Positions 6,811 to 16,759 are shown, numbered from the stretch's first letter. The stretch: 37,960 nucleotides of DNA from Dehalococcoidia bacterium (GCA_030611085.1 JAUWQI010000002.1:1-37960); one strand, 5' to 3'. The notes: a model not told the origin generated them from the sequence alone. A program made the numbers and translations.

Positions 6811-7974
6811 CTAAGGTTCAGTCTCGCTCAATCGCCCCTTTAAATAATCAATCATCTTTACCGGCATAGGGTCAGTCTGATATAGCATGGCTAAGTAGTA
6901 GCTCACCCAGTCACCAAGGAAGATTAGGCTCATCATCTGAGTCAAGCTATTTTCGCCCTGGCTATCGATAATCTCGTGTCCTACTCCAGCCTTTTCCAGA
7001 ATTTCGCTGGTTATTTGATATCGAGCCAAGATTCTGGGTGGCAGAGAGGGTGAGCGAAGCAGAACTATATATGCCTTATTTGCCATCTCCCTGGGAAATT
7101 CATAACCGACTACGGCGTTGTGGTTGAGTTCCGAGAAGGTTTCATAAAAAGCCCAAGCCTTGCTATTTTCATTGAATTGACTTTTCCACCGTCGGGCTAC
7201 AGGAGAAAGGACGCCGGCACCATAAATGATTATTACCTTGCCCAGTAACTTTCTTGCCAATTGTTTAGCTGGATTGAGAGAAGTCGATACGGTTTCTGCT
7301 AATTCGCCTAGAAGGGCATCTAGTGTTTGAGTCATCCCTTCTACCAAGGTTGGCAAAGCTGGTGTAGTGAGATTGCTTCGCTTTGCTCGCAATGACAAGG
7401 TAGGGGCAGCCGATTTGTCCTCCAGTAAGCCAAGTTTGCCAAGCAAAGCAAGGAGAGGAATAAAGCTGTAGCCTAAAGCAGCCCGCGGCTGACCGTGGTA
7501 ATCAATAGTGAAAACAGCCACCCCATTTTCCTGTGCCAGATTTTTTAATTTGCCTCCAGTGGTGAGAACTAGTTTCTTACAGTTTATATCTAAAGCTCGA
7601 GTAAATGCGGATAGGGTTTCTTCCGTGTTTCCTGAATAGCTTGAGGCGATAACTAGAGTTTTGGAATCTACAAAAGCGGGCAAATCATAACCCCGATGGA
7701 CGAAAATAATCGGTTTGCTTAAATTAGAAGCCAAGCTACGCAGCAGATCCCCACCAATGGCTGAGCCACCCATACCACAAATAACTATTTTGTTGATGTC
7801 TACAAAGTCACTTCCCCCCGCTGTCATCCTGAGCGAAGCGAAGGATCTCGTAGTGAAGAACTCATTGACTTTTTGCCAGGCTTCCCGACACTGCTGGGGC
7901 AAATTACGAAGATGGATTAGCATCCCACTTGGGTCGTATTGCCTATATATTTCTGGTTTGTCGAGGTCTATCAT
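6811..7974 (-). CDS. Bifunctional phosphoglucose/phosphomannose isomerase (SIS family)
   Basis: Interconverts glucose-6-P or mannose-6-P with fructose-6-P. It has two SIS domains: VICGMGGSAIGGDLLRSL (about 64-81) and SSYSGNTEETLSAF (111-124) mark the first, and the FSELNHNAVVGYEFPR segment carries the conserved active-site Glu and His of this subfamily. At 387 aa it exceeds the usual 330-350. The excess is two in-frame repeat insertions, about 40-54 (TTRSFASLRMTAGG) and 188-215 (TLSLRAKRSNL and following). It is the last gene of a three-gene operon, 44 bp after the acetyltransferase. Confidence 0.88.
   Translation of the reverse strand: MIDLDKPEIYRQYDPSGMLIHLRNLPQQCREAWQKVNEFFTTRSFASLRMTAGGSDFVDINKIVICGMGGSAIGGDLLRSLASNLSKPIIFVHRGYDLPAFVDSKTLVIASSYSGNTEETLSAFTRALDINCKKLVLTTGGKLKNLAQENGVAVFTIDYHGQPRAALGYSFIPLLALLGKLGLLEDKSAAPTLSLRAKRSNLTTPALPTLVEGMTQTLDALLGELAETVSTSLNPAKQLARKLLGKVIIIYGAGVLSPVARRWKSQFNENSKAWAFYETFSELNHNAVVGYEFPREMANKAYIVLLRSPSLPPRILARYQITSEILEKAGVGHEIIDSQGENSLTQMMSLIFLGDWVSYYLAMLYQTDPMPVKMIDYLKGRLSETEP
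7330..7400. repeat. Interspersed repeat inside the isomerase gene
   Basis: GAGATTGCTTCGCTTTGCTC with CGCAATGAC, a near match to 15149-15177, is preceded by a second element with CCTTCTACCAAGGTTGGC. It is translated in frame as TLSLRAKRSNL and ALPTLVEGM. Confidence 0.75.
7820..7857. repeat. Interspersed repeat inside the isomerase gene
   Basis: GTCATCCTGAGCGAAGCGAA followed by GGATCTCGTAGTGAAG, a near match to the intergenic copy at 15212-15241. It is translated in frame as FFTTRSFASLRMTAG, N-terminal to the first SIS motif. Confidence 0.8.
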
Positions 7975-8018
7975 ATTCTAAATGCCTATTATCTCCTTAT
8001 CCTCATTCCCTAGATTTC

Positions 8019-8474
8019 TCATCTCCTCGAAGGGTGATTCTGGGATAATGAAAGGTACATAATAAACCCATCCTCATTCTGATATAACCCGGGCATAACA
8101 TACTTGGTCTTAAAAGAAAAGCTTTCATACATTTTCACTGCGGGGATATTGCTAGCTCGCACTTCCAAATACACTTTCGAAAGCCTTTGTGACTTGGCAC
8201 GATTTATAAGCCATCTCATCATTTCCTTCCCTATTCCTTGCCCTCTCATTTCTCTCTTTACTGCGATATTCATCAGGTACATCTTTCTCCAGGTACATTT
8301 AGCAAAAGCATAGCCTGTTACCTCTTCATTTTGCTTAGCAGCTAAAACATAATAATCCTGGTGGTTGCCGATGATTTTTTCTATCTCCTTCCTCGTCCAT
8401 TCTTTTATTGCTCCATTGCGTGAAACAAGAGAGTAAATAGCAGGAGCATCAACAATCTCGGCTTCCCTTATCAT
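8019..8474 (-). CDS. GNAT N-acetyltransferase, RimI-like
   Basis: Acetyl-CoA-dependent N-acetyltransferase. The acetyl-CoA pyrophosphate loop is REMRGQGIGKEMM, followed by VYLEVRASNIPAVKMYESF, the pattern typical of RimI-type enzymes that acetylate protein N-termini. Its 151 aa is the standard length. The gene begins 3 bp after the mutase stop and was probably cotranscribed with it. RimI assignment rests on the motif pattern and length only; the neighbours say nothing about the target, and another GNAT specificity is possible. Confidence 0.78.
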   Translation of the reverse strand: MIREAEIVDAPAIYSLVSRNGAIKEWTRKEIEKIIGNHQDYYVLAAKQNEEVTGYAFAKCTWRKMYLMNIAVKREMRGQGIGKEMMRWLINRAKSQRLSKVYLEVRASNIPAVKMYESFSFKTKYVMPGLYQNEDGFIMYLSLSQNHPSRR

Positions 8475-8477
8475 CTT

Positions 8478-10001
8478 CTAAACGCCTATTAGTTTTTTGC
8501 CTGCATGTAACAGCTTTGTCACTCTTCCCAGGCTTTCAGCCTCAGCGTAAAGGCGAACCAATGGCTCTGTGCCGGAAAAGCGAATGAGCAGCCAGGATTT
8601 ATCAGTAAGGAAGAAGCGGAAGCCATCAGTGGCATCTACCTTGGTCACCTTAATGCTGGCGATAGTGTCTGGAGAGCTAGAGCTGAGTTGGTCCATAATT
8701 GTCTGACGCTTGCTTGCGGAGATATGAAAATCAGTGCGGCCGTAGTAGTGAGGTCCAACTTTGCTATAAAGGTAATCCAGAAGCTGGGACGGTGTTTTAT
8801 GAGTTTTTGTCATAAAGTCGAGGAAGTAAAGTCCGGCAAGTATGGCATCCCTTTCAGGAATATGCCCCCGAAAACCATAGCCACCACTTTCCTCACCGCC
8901 GATAATTGCATCATGTTGTTCCATTAAAGGGGCGACATATTTGAAGCCCACTGGCGTTTCATATACCGGAACATCGAAAATCTCCCCTAAGCGGGAAAGC
9001 ATAGTAGTGGAAGTTAATGTTTTGATTATGGCACCTCGCTCGCCACGAACCTCAAGGAGATAGAGGCAGAGCAAGGCAAAGACCTGATGCTGATTTAGGA
9101 ACTCTCCTTTTTCATCTATAATGCCGATGCGGTCGGAATCCCCATCGGTGGCTAAACCGATGTCAGCTTTTTGCTCCACAACCAATCGGGAGAGCTTAGT
9201 CAAGTTTTTGGCAATCGGCTCTGGTTGGATTCCGGGGAATGAGGGATTTCTCTCGGCGTTGATTTCAGTAACTTTTATATTTCCCTCTACAATGTCATTG
9301 TGAGCCCTTCGCTTCCTGTCATTCTGAGGGAGAGAAGCGACCGAAGAATCTCGCTCAGGACAGGCTCCGCAAAGCAATCTCATAAAGTAGCCACTTCCAG
9401 CACCATACATAGGGTCAACTATTATATTTAATCTATGACTCCGTAATTCCTCCAGATTGATAAGCTGGTTTAGCTGTTTGAAGTAAGCAGGAGCAGGGTC
9501 TAAATAATCAACCAATCCTTTCCTTAAAGCTCTGCCTATGTCCGTAGTGCGGAGGCTAGTCCTCCGCTTTTTTGCAGTCAGTTGATAAATATTTTTTTCT
9601 ATCTGGGAGGTAATCTCATCTGAGGCACTGGTGCCTTCCTGGGATTTATACTTGAATCCGTTCCATGAGCCGGGATTATGGCTGGCTGTGATGATGATAG
9701 CGCCAGCAGCTTTGGTGACAAGTACAGCATAGCTTATTACTGGTGTTGGGGCTGGGTTAAGACACAAATGGACTTTAATATCATTGCCCGCAAGTACCTC
9801 GGCAGCGGCAACGGCAAAATCCTCAGAGGCGAAGCGGGTATCATAGCCAATAACTAAGCCGCGTTCACTGAGACCGCTTTGTTTAAGATAATCTGCCACC
9901 CCTTGAGCGCAAATACGCACATTATCAAAGGTGAAATCCTCAGCGATAATTCCTCTCCACCCATCCGTGCCAAACTTAATTGGACTGTCTATCAATCTCA
10001 C
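8478..10001 (-). CDS. Phosphoglucomutase/phosphomannomutase family protein
   Basis: Alpha-D-phosphohexomutase moving phosphate between C1 and C6 of glucose or mannose. It shows all four family loops: FGTDGWRG at the N-terminus, phosphoserine loop TASHNPGSWNGFK (Ser107), Mg-binding TDGDSDRIG (286-290), sugar loop GEESGGYGF (369-377) and phosphate-binding RFSGTEP near the C-terminus. The 507-aa length is longer than the usual 450-475. Two translated repeats explain it (about 144-157 and 208-237). Together with the downstream isomerase it would supply activated mannose and glucose for glycans. The exact sugar cannot be read from the sequence. Confidence 0.9.
   Translation of the reverse strand: MRLIDSPIKFGTDGWRGIIAEDFTFDNVRICAQGVADYLKQSGLSERGLVIGYDTRFASEDFAVAAAEVLAGNDIKVHLCLNPAPTPVISYAVLVTKAAGAIIITASHNPGSWNGFKYKSQEGTSASDEITSQIEKNIYQLTAKKRRTSLRTTDIGRALRKGLVDYLDPAPAYFKQLNQLINLEELRSHRLNIIVDPMYGAGSGYFMRLLCGACPERDSSVASLPQNDRKRRAHNDIVEGNIKVTEINAERNPSFPGIQPEPIAKNLTKLSRLVVEQKADIGLATDGDSDRIGIIDEKGEFLNQHQVFALLCLYLLEVRGERGAIIKTLTSTTMLSRLGEIFDVPVYETPVGFKYVAPLMEQHDAIIGGEESGGYGFRGHIPERDAILAGLYFLDFMTKTHKTPSQLLDYLYSKVGPHYYGRTDFHISASKRQTIMDQLSSSSPDTIASIKVTKVDATDGFRFFLTDKSWLLIRFSGTEPLVRLYAEAESLGRVTKLLHAGKKLIGV
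9300..9382. repeat. Interspersed repeat inside the mutase gene
   Basis: GTCATTCTGAGGGAGAGAAG followed by CGACCGAAGAATCTCGCTCAGG, flanked by GAGCCCTTCGCTTCC and GCAAAGCAATCTC. It is translated as CGACPERDSSVASLPQNDRK between conserved strands of the mutase. Confidence 0.75.
9535..9575. repeat. Palindromic repeat inside the mutase gene
   Basis: TAGTGCGGAGGCTAGTCCTC with CGC following: GCGGAGG and CCTCCGC arms flank a short loop. It is related in design to the palindromes at 19670-19732 and 22790-22900 and is translated in frame as KKRRTSLRTTD. Confidence 0.65.
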
Positions 10002-10179
10002 CTCCTCTACTCTCCTCTACTGTGAAGGAGAGGAGAAGGTATAGATTGTAAAGTACCCCGCCTTTTCATACTTCCCTTCACGTTCTTATTGGACAACCCC
10101 GTCCCTTCCCCACAAGAAGATAGTGAGTTCCTACTTAAAAGCCACCCATCACAAAAGAAACCCAACCGTGTGTATAAGA

Positions 10180-10620
10180 CTAATGCCTCGGTCCAGGGAT
10201 GCAAGACTCTAACAATGCCACATCATTTTCGGTCAGCTCACGAATGGTCTGGAGGTGCTGACTCAGCGGACACAGTGAAGTACCAATTGGTTTTCTAGTT
10301 TTGAATTGGAGTTGCCGCAAGACTCTTGTAATATCTACTGACCCATATTCATAGTACTGAGATTCACTAGGGTCACCTATAATCCTAAATTGTCCATACT
10401 TATAGTTGGGAGGATTGTACTCCTGTTTGGCAATGGTAATACGCCCGACGAGATAGCAACGTCCGTTCGTATATGTTACGAGATAAGCTCTTTTGCCTAG
10501 TTGGGTAGCAGAATGCAGTCTACTTTGACGCGAGTTAAAACAGGGAGGCTTCTCTAGCGTCCCTTCTTTCTTGTCCTCTAGATAATTATTGTATTTCCAC
10601 AAGCACATTATAGATGGCAT
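10180..10620 (-). CDS. Hypothetical protein
   Basis: The start is well supported: AAGGAGGTGA lies 4 nt before the ATG at 10620. The 146-aa product has a compact beta-rich middle (AYLVTYTNGRCYLVGRITIA) and an arginine-rich segment (DITRVLRQLQFKTRKPIG). The pattern recalls small PUA/EVE-like or nuclease-associated domains, but I do not recognise the family. It lies between the sugar operon and a decayed metK 3' end, so it probably adjoined metK before the accessory block arrived. Confidence 0.6.
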   Translation of the reverse strand: MPSIMCLWKYNNYLEDKKEGTLEKPPCFNSRQSRLHSATQLGKRAYLVTYTNGRCYLVGRITIAKQEYNPPNYKYGQFRIIGDPSESQYYEYGSVDITRVLRQLQFKTRKPIGTSLCPLSQHLQTIRELTENDVALLESCIPGPRH

Positions 10621-10708
10621 CCATTCACCTCCTTAAAGAGTCTGTTAGCTGGCATCTTCATTCACCGCTTACCTAATATCTCATCTCCCAATGTCTCTGC
10701 CTTGTCTG

Positions 10709-10750
10709 TCTTTTCTCAGGGGAGGTTGAGGTCTTCTCTACCGAAATGGG
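10709..10750 (-). pseudogene. Remnant of a metK 3' end
   Basis: The stretch CTGTCTTTTCTCAGGGGAGG and following bases matches the 3' end of metK (about 13930-13973) at roughly 37 of 43 positions. In the metK frame it reads HFGREDLNLP, stop, EKT, against [14 protein letters not shown] in MetK; the Trp codon has become TGA. It marks the far edge of the accessory block whose near edge is the intact metK. The rest of the 10621-10869 gap holds the VapBC promoter and nothing else I can name. Confidence 0.75.
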
Positions 10751-10814
10751 CTGACTGTTTAACTTAATTATAAAGAGTGGCAGGAGAAAAAGCAATCTCA
10801 TGGATAAGGGTTAA

Positions 10815-10858
10815 TTGATGTTTAGGAGAAATTGTTATACAATATGTTCATCGATGAT
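10815..10858 (+). promoter_or_regulatory. vapBC promoter with palindromic operator
   Basis: TTGATG (10815-10820), a 17-nt spacer and TACAAT (10838-10843) sit 27 nt upstream of the AbrB-type antitoxin start. The palindrome TCATCGATGA (10849-10858) follows the predicted start site, a normal place for autorepression by an antitoxin-toxin complex. GGAGGTG precedes the ATG. Confidence 0.5.
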
Positions 10859-10869
10859 GGAGGTGTGAG

Positions 10870-11076
10870 ATGGAAGTGACTCTTTCTCCAAAATATCAAG
10901 TGGTGATTCCGAAGGAAGCCCGAAAGCAACTTAAATTGAAGAGTGGGCAAAAGCTTCAAATCATTGTGAGAGGGGGAGCTATTACTTTGGTTCCCGATTG
11001 CCCCCTTAATGAGTTAAGAGGGCTCTTTAAGGGAATGCAGACTGAGGGGCTTCGGGAAGAGGGAGAGCGAATATGA
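10870..11076 (+). CDS. AbrB/MazE-type antitoxin (VapB)
   Basis: A 68-aa SpoVT/AbrB swapped-hairpin DNA-binding protein: VTLSPKYQVVIPKEARKQL followed by LKSGQKLQIIV is the full domain, and the acidic tail (LREEGERI) would wrap the toxin. It would neutralise the PIN toxin that follows and repress the pair's promoter. Its stop overlaps the toxin start as ATGA, showing translational coupling. It is transcribed against all surrounding genes. Confidence 0.9.
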   Translation: MEVTLSPKYQVVIPKEARKQLKLKSGQKLQIIVRGGAITLVPDCPLNELRGLFKGMQTEGLREEGERI

Positions 11077-11444
11077 TTCTGGTTGACTCTTTTGGATGGA
11101 TAGAGTATTTGGCGGAGGGTCAATTAGCAGAGCGCTATGAAGAATACCTCACCAATCTGGCAGAGGTCATTACCCCCACAATAGTTCTGTATGAAGTCTA
11201 CAAAAAGCTGAGGCGGGAGCGCAGGGAAGAAGAGGCACTCTTAGTAGTTGCTCAAATAATGAAAACCAAAATAGTGCCTTTGAGCGAGGAAATTGCCCTT
11301 TTGGCGGCTGAAATCAGCTTAAAGTACACTCTACCTATGGCAGACGCCATCGTCTATGCTACAGCAACAAAGGAAACTTGCCCAGTGGTAACCTCTGACA
11401 CTCATTTCAAAGGATTAGAAGATGTGATTTATCTGGAGGCATAG
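11073..11444 (+). CDS. PIN-domain ribonuclease toxin (VapC)
   Basis: Mg-dependent RNase toxin of about 123 aa, the standard VapC length. The acidic centre is complete: Asp5 (MILVDSFGW), Glu41 (VLYEVYKKL), Asp91 (LPMADAIVYATA) and Asp109 (VVTSDTHFKGL). It overlaps its antitoxin by 4 bp. The pair forms the plus-strand end of the block between the metK remnant and metK, in keeping with mobile accessory DNA. Confidence 0.9.
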   Translation: MILVDSFGWIEYLAEGQLAERYEEYLTNLAEVITPTIVLYEVYKKLRRERREEEALLVVAQIMKTKIVPLSEEIALLAAEISLKYTLPMADAIVYATATKETCPVVTSDTHFKGLEDVIYLEA

Positions 11445-11555
11445 GCAAATGGTCAGATAGTGAACGAAATGGCTTATTGTTACCTATGCACATGCTGAAC
11501 TGCTCTAATGTCACAAGCCACTCTATATATTGCCCTTGGCAATAATGCCCATTAT

Positions 11556-12464
11556 TCAACTCAAATTTAATTTTGGCATCGGCTGTACTTTGATATCCCA
11601 CTGTTCTTCCTTAATCTTTTGGTGGAGATGCTCAAGGGCTTGCTCAGCTAACTGTGAATAACCGCAAACAACAATTAACCCCTCTACTGTTCTCTCGTCC
11701 TTATCGATCTCTATTCTGTTTGGCAAACTAGGGTCGAAAAGCCCAAGTTCCTTCTTCTGCCGATAGTTCTCTTTGTAGCAGTCAACATAGGCTTTTATGT
11801 ACTTTCTAATGTGGTTAACGTACCCATTTAGTTGCCTCCCGACCTTCTCACGAAGTTCGGGGTTTCTTCCCAGTTTTATCTCGATCACTTGAAAGTGGAA
11901 TGGCTTGTCTGCCGAGTCCCGCCTGAGTGCCAGTAAGTCTATCTGGGCTCTGTTGACATGGTTTGCCACCTGGCGGTCAATGATGATGAACTTCTCTGAT
12001 GGTGGGTTGTCTGTCATTAATGCCTGCTCAAATGTTATTTCTTCTCCGTTGTTTACCGCCCGTATATTAGAGCTTAGGCTCTTGATATTATTCTTTTGAA
12101 AGAACTGACGAAGGTCCTCTGGCGGGATTCTGAAGATAACATATTTACTACTTCCACCGGAGTCATGGTACTTCTCTAATTTCTTGAGCAGCTTGTCTTG
12201 CCTGTCTGGACGAAGCTACTTGTGATCATCAGCGATAAACTTTTCGTGTATATCTACAAAGTAAGGTCCACTCTCGTTTGATTTGACCATAGCGAGTGAA
12301 TTGCCCTGATAGTAAATATTGAAGTAGTTTTCCCGGAGTTGCAGATTGTATTCTCCACCAGACCCATTGATAAGTTGCACCAAAGGTCGGAGGTTCTTCG
12401 CAAATTGCTTCCACCCTTCAGCACTTAGATCCAGATACCGTTTGATGATAGGGCGTCCATCCAT
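11556..12464 (-). pseudogene. PD-(D/E)XK nuclease-like gene interrupted by one in-frame TAG
   Basis: A frame of 302 codons begins at ATG 12464, with AAGGAGG 6 nt before it, and runs to 11556. One amber codon at 12216-12218 breaks it. Upstream is an 82-aa stretch (MDGRPIIKRYLDLSAEGWKQ to FIADDHK). After the TAG the same frame continues sensibly (LRPDRQDKLLKKLEKYHDSG, then SSKYVIFRIPPEDLRQFFQ). Further on, AQIDLLALRRD and FHFQVIEIKLG (D176, E195, K197) give a PD-(D/E)XK active-site pattern. The gene follows the RNase J-like gene by 23 bp. It is probably a recent point-mutation pseudogene. Reinitiation at ATG 12017 could still make the 153-aa nuclease part. Confidence 0.7.
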
Positions 12465-12487
12465 TTCTTTCCTCCTTGTAAGTTACT

Positions 12488-13789
12488 CTACAGGCAGTAA
12501 GTCTGTCCGTCATCCAACTGAACGATTTCCTTGTATATATCCCCATATTGGTCTGGGTAGAAAGTATGTATAGGTATAAGGCAGCGAGGATTCATGGCAT
12601 CGGCTAGTTTCTTGAGGTCTTCGGCGTAGGCATGTCCGCTGGTGTGGATTTCTGTCAACTCAATATCATGGGACTTGAGAAACTGTGCCAGGTTTGTTCG
12701 CTCCAGGTAGCCATGCCACATGGAGTAAATCGCCTTGGCTCCGCTGCTTGCGCCCAGTTTCGGAAGAAGTATTCTGCGAAAGTAGGAATTGTCTTTGCTA
12801 AGAATCACCATATTTTTTGGAGCTGCCTGTATTTCCTCCCACTCAATTTTGGTTTTCTTGTACTTATAAAGCAGCTTCTTGTCATATTCCGCCAACTTCT
12901 TGGCATGGGAATATGTATACAGCACGTGGATTTCCTTCCAGTTAAACTGTGGAATATGGGGCGAAATGGAGCTTAACTTATCCATGATGAAGGCAGTATA
13001 GAGGTCAATGACAAGTGTCTTGTGACTGCGCTTGATTGCGCGATAGATCGATACCAACCTGTCAAGGTTCTGAGACGAACAAAAAACGAAGGTATACGAT
13101 TGCTGACCAGCAATAATATTGCACATAGCTTGCTCCACAGCTTTCTCATCTTGGTACTGGCCCTCACCTCTGCCAAGTAATGTCCCTTCCATGATCAGGC
13201 AGTCTATGTCAGAAATGGGTTCCTTGAAAAGTCTCTCCAGTAGCACTTTCTTCCGTCCATGACCACGAAAGTCGCCGGTATAGAACAAACGCTGTCCGTC
13301 AGCCTCAATGAGAAATGCAGCAGCGTCAGGGGCCGAGTGATCCATCAAGTATGGAGTAATGGTGAACTCTCCCACTTGAAATGGCTGCCGCATCGTAAAT
13401 GTTTGTGTCTGGTTAAGGTTGACCTCTGTGTTGAGGAAGAGATTGGAAACTTCCACGAGGCTTTTTGTTCCGGGACTCATGTATATCGGGATATCTGGGT
13501 GTATGAAACGAAAAAAGCCGTAGTGGTCCTGGTGAGCATGAGATAGTATTACGGCGGAGATAGAAGGTTGTTGATAACTGTATAACCCATCAATTGCAGG
13601 AAGTAATTTCTGCTCTAGAAGCTGTTCTTGGGAGAGGTTTTTGTAGTGACGCCATTCAAATGGCAACCCGTCGGATGTTACAAGAGGCATGCCAACGTCA
13701 ATAACAATGCGTGTCTCTCCAGAATTAAGGCATAACTCAACACAGTTCCCGCCAATTTCATGTGTACCACGGTGAATTGTCAATTTCAT
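12488..13789 (-). CDS. RNase J-like MBL-fold (beta-CASP) hydrolase
   Basis: Metallo-beta-lactamase fold with SHAHQDHYGF (HxHxDH motif, zinc ligands, residues about 79-88), a second ligand region MDHSAPDAAAFLIEA, and GDFRGHGRKKV. The late HTSGHAYAEDL and PIHTFYP motifs match the beta-CASP nuclease group that includes RNase J. At 433 aa it is shorter than classical RNase J (about 550), lacking the C-terminal domain. It probably acts on RNA or on nucleic-acid ends. Its promoter lies immediately upstream, and it heads a two-gene unit with the interrupted nuclease. Confidence 0.8.
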   Translation of the reverse strand: MKLTIHRGTHEIGGNCVELCLNSGETRIVIDVGMPLVTSDGLPFEWRHYKNLSQEQLLEQKLLPAIDGLYSYQQPSISAVILSHAHQDHYGFFRFIHPDIPIYMSPGTKSLVEVSNLFLNTEVNLNQTQTFTMRQPFQVGEFTITPYLMDHSAPDAAAFLIEADGQRLFYTGDFRGHGRKKVLLERLFKEPISDIDCLIMEGTLLGRGEGQYQDEKAVEQAMCNIIAGQQSYTFVFCSSQNLDRLVSIYRAIKRSHKTLVIDLYTAFIMDKLSSISPHIPQFNWKEIHVLYTYSHAKKLAEYDKKLLYKYKKTKIEWEEIQAAPKNMVILSKDNSYFRRILLPKLGASSGAKAIYSMWHGYLERTNLAQFLKSHDIELTEIHTSGHAYAEDLKKLADAMNPRCLIPIHTFYPDQYGDIYKEIVQLDDGQTYCL

Positions 13790-13797
13790 CTGAACAA

Positions 13798-13826
13798 ATT
13801 ATATCATTAAGAAGACACAATGTCCT
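13798..13826 (-). promoter_or_regulatory. Promoter giving a near-leaderless transcript for the RNase J-like gene
   Basis: On the minus strand a perfect TATAAT (13798-13803) ends 8 nt before the ATG at 13789, with AGGACA 17 nt further upstream. Transcription would start at or within a few bases of the ATG, and no Shine-Dalgarno sequence exists. The gap 13804-13888 contains nothing else. Confidence 0.45.
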
Positions 13827-13888
13827 ACCGTTAAGCGCCTTGTTCAATTAAACGAGTATTATTCTAAATTTTTGTGAAAACGCAAATT

Positions 13889-15097
13889 TTACAACCCAGC
13901 CTCAGCCCTCAGTATTTCAGCTTTATCTGCCTTTTCCCAGGGGAGGTCGAGGTCATCTCGGCCGAAGTGTCCATAAACTGCAGTTTGGCGGTAAATGGGG
14001 CGGCGGAGGTCTAGAGTTCTCATGATAGCTTCAGGACGGAAGTCGAAATGCTTGTTGATGAGCTTCAGTATGGTTTCATCGGGAACCTTTCCTGTGCCAA
14101 ATGTTTCTACGGATAATGATAAAGGGTGAGCCTTGCCAATGGTATAGGCAACCTGAAGTTCGAGGTAATCAGCAAGCCCGGCAGCTACTATATTTTTAGC
14201 GGCATACCTAGCCATGTAGGCAGCGGAGCGGTCTACCTTAGTGGGGTCTTTACCGGAAAAGCAGCCTCCACCATGGCGGCAGGCGCTGCCATAGGTATCA
14301 GCTATGATTTTACGCCCGGTAAAGCCAGTATCGCTCACGGGACCGCCAATAACGAATTGCCCAGCGCTATTGATATAAATTTCAGTGCCGCTATCCATCA
14401 GGTTGGCGGGAATAATTTTTTTAATTACTTGTTCTGAGAGGTCGCGTTCGATATCCTGGCGTTCCACGCCGGGGTCATGATGGGCGCCAAGGACGACACA
14501 AACGACTCTTTTCGGTATGCCATGGCTATACTCAATGGTCACCTGAGATTTACCATCGGGGCGGAGATAAGATATGGTCTTGTCTTTTCTTACTTCAGCT
14601 AGACGCTGGCATAGTTTGTGTGCCAGGGAAATAGGCAAAGGCATAAGCTCAGGCGTCTCCTTGCAAGCAAAGCCAGCCATCATTCCCTGGTCACCAGCCC
14701 CGGTTTTATCTAAATCATTGCTTGTCTCTCCTGTTCTTACCTCTAAAGATTGGTCGACCCCAGCGGCAATATCCCTGGATTGCTCCTTTACAGAGACAAG
14801 AATGCCACAAGTTCGATAATCAAAGCCATATCCAGGATGGGTATAACCGGCATCTTTAATTACCTGGCGCACAATGCTAGGGATTTCCACATAGCAATCA
14901 CAGGTAATCTCGCCCAGAACTGTCACCATTCCCATGGCGACGGAAACTTCGCAGGCAACATGGGCAAAAGGGTCTTCTTCTAACATGGCATCGAGGACGG
15001 CGTCGGAAATCTGGTCGCATAATTTATCAGGATGCCCCTCAGTAACGGACTCCGAAGTGGCTAAATATGAATCTAATCGATTAAAACTGTTTGGCAT
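13889..15097 (-). CDS. metK: S-adenosylmethionine synthase
   Basis: Makes SAM from methionine and ATP. Family motifs are complete: [20 protein letters not shown] at the N-terminus (ATP and Mg binding), [12 protein letters not shown] in the middle, and the phosphate loop [19 protein letters not shown]. The 402-aa length is typical. The C-terminal end ([20 protein letters not shown]) is the segment duplicated as a remnant at 10709-10750. ahcY lies upstream on the same strand, so SAM synthesis and SAH removal are adjacent, although the repeat-rich 275-bp gap may separate their transcripts. Confidence 0.97.
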   Translation of the reverse strand: MPNSFNRLDSYLATSESVTEGHPDKLCDQISDAVLDAMLEEDPFAHVACEVSVAMGMVTVLGEITCDCYVEIPSIVRQVIKDAGYTHPGYGFDYRTCGILVSVKEQSRDIAAGVDQSLEVRTGETSNDLDKTGAGDQGMMAGFACKETPELMPLPISLAHKLCQRLAEVRKDKTISYLRPDGKSQVTIEYSHGIPKRVVCVVLGAHHDPGVERQDIERDLSEQVIKKIIPANLMDSGTEIYINSAGQFVIGGPVSDTGFTGRKIIADTYGSACRHGGGCFSGKDPTKVDRSAAYMARYAAKNIVAAGLADYLELQVAYTIGKAHPLSLSVETFGTGKVPDETILKLINKHFDFRPEAIMRTLDLRRPIYRQTAVYGHFGRDDLDLPWEKADKAEILRAEAGL

Positions 15098-15139
15098 CTC
15101 TACCCCCTTCTGGGAAATTCTAATTTCGAATCTCTAAAC

Positions 15140-15372
15140 TCTATGACACGAGATTGCTTCACTTCGTTCGCAATGACATTATTCAAAATTCAAAGTAACT
15201 ATTCCCCCAGTGTCATTCTGAGCGTAGCGAAGAATCTCAGAGGCTCAGGGTAAACTCCGCCCACGAAGAACCTCGGAGACCCTTCGCTTTGCTCAGGGTG
15301 ACATAGGGAGTGGCTGCACAGTTACAATCCAAATTTTTAGGATTTAGAGCTTGGGATTTCGTATTTTTAATA
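15140..15372. repeat. Cluster of interspersed repeats between ahcY and metK
   Basis: Several families lie back to back: GAGATTGCTTCACTTCGTTC GCAATGAC type (15149-15177), GTCATTCTGAGCGTAGCGAA type (15212-15241), the reverse AGACCCTTCGCTTTGCTCAG type (about 15263-15304) and TTAGGATTTAGAGCTTGGGA type (15335-15372). No SAM or SAH riboswitch consensus was recognised in this upstream region of metK. Confidence 0.75.
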
Positions 15373-16675
<1,303 letters not shown>

Positions 16676-16759
16676 TAAGATATCAGTAACTCCACTCATA
16701 AAGACTATCAAAGGCTTAAGAACAACTAAATAATACACAACTGTGATTTAATGGGAGTT

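Noticed and set aside
10007-10204. 65-aa minus-strand frame after the hypothetical gene
   Set aside because: It overlaps the end of the better supported 10180-10620 gene, contains repeat-like GGAGAGG sequence and has no Shine-Dalgarno sequence.
12216-12218. TAG read as pyrrolysine or another inserted amino acid
   Set aside because: No pyl genes or special context are seen, and other genes in the window use TAG as a normal stop (nrdJ, the 31-aa gene). A point mutation is simpler.
13826-13850. Integron attC-like GCTTAAC/GTTAAGC motif upstream of the RNase J-like gene
   Set aside because: Only one half-site fits; there is no paired core site at the right distance and no integron integrase in the window.
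15098-15372. SAM or SAH riboswitch upstream of metK
   Set aside because: The gap is filled with interspersed repeats; no SAM-I, SAM-II or SAH core sequence could be recognised.
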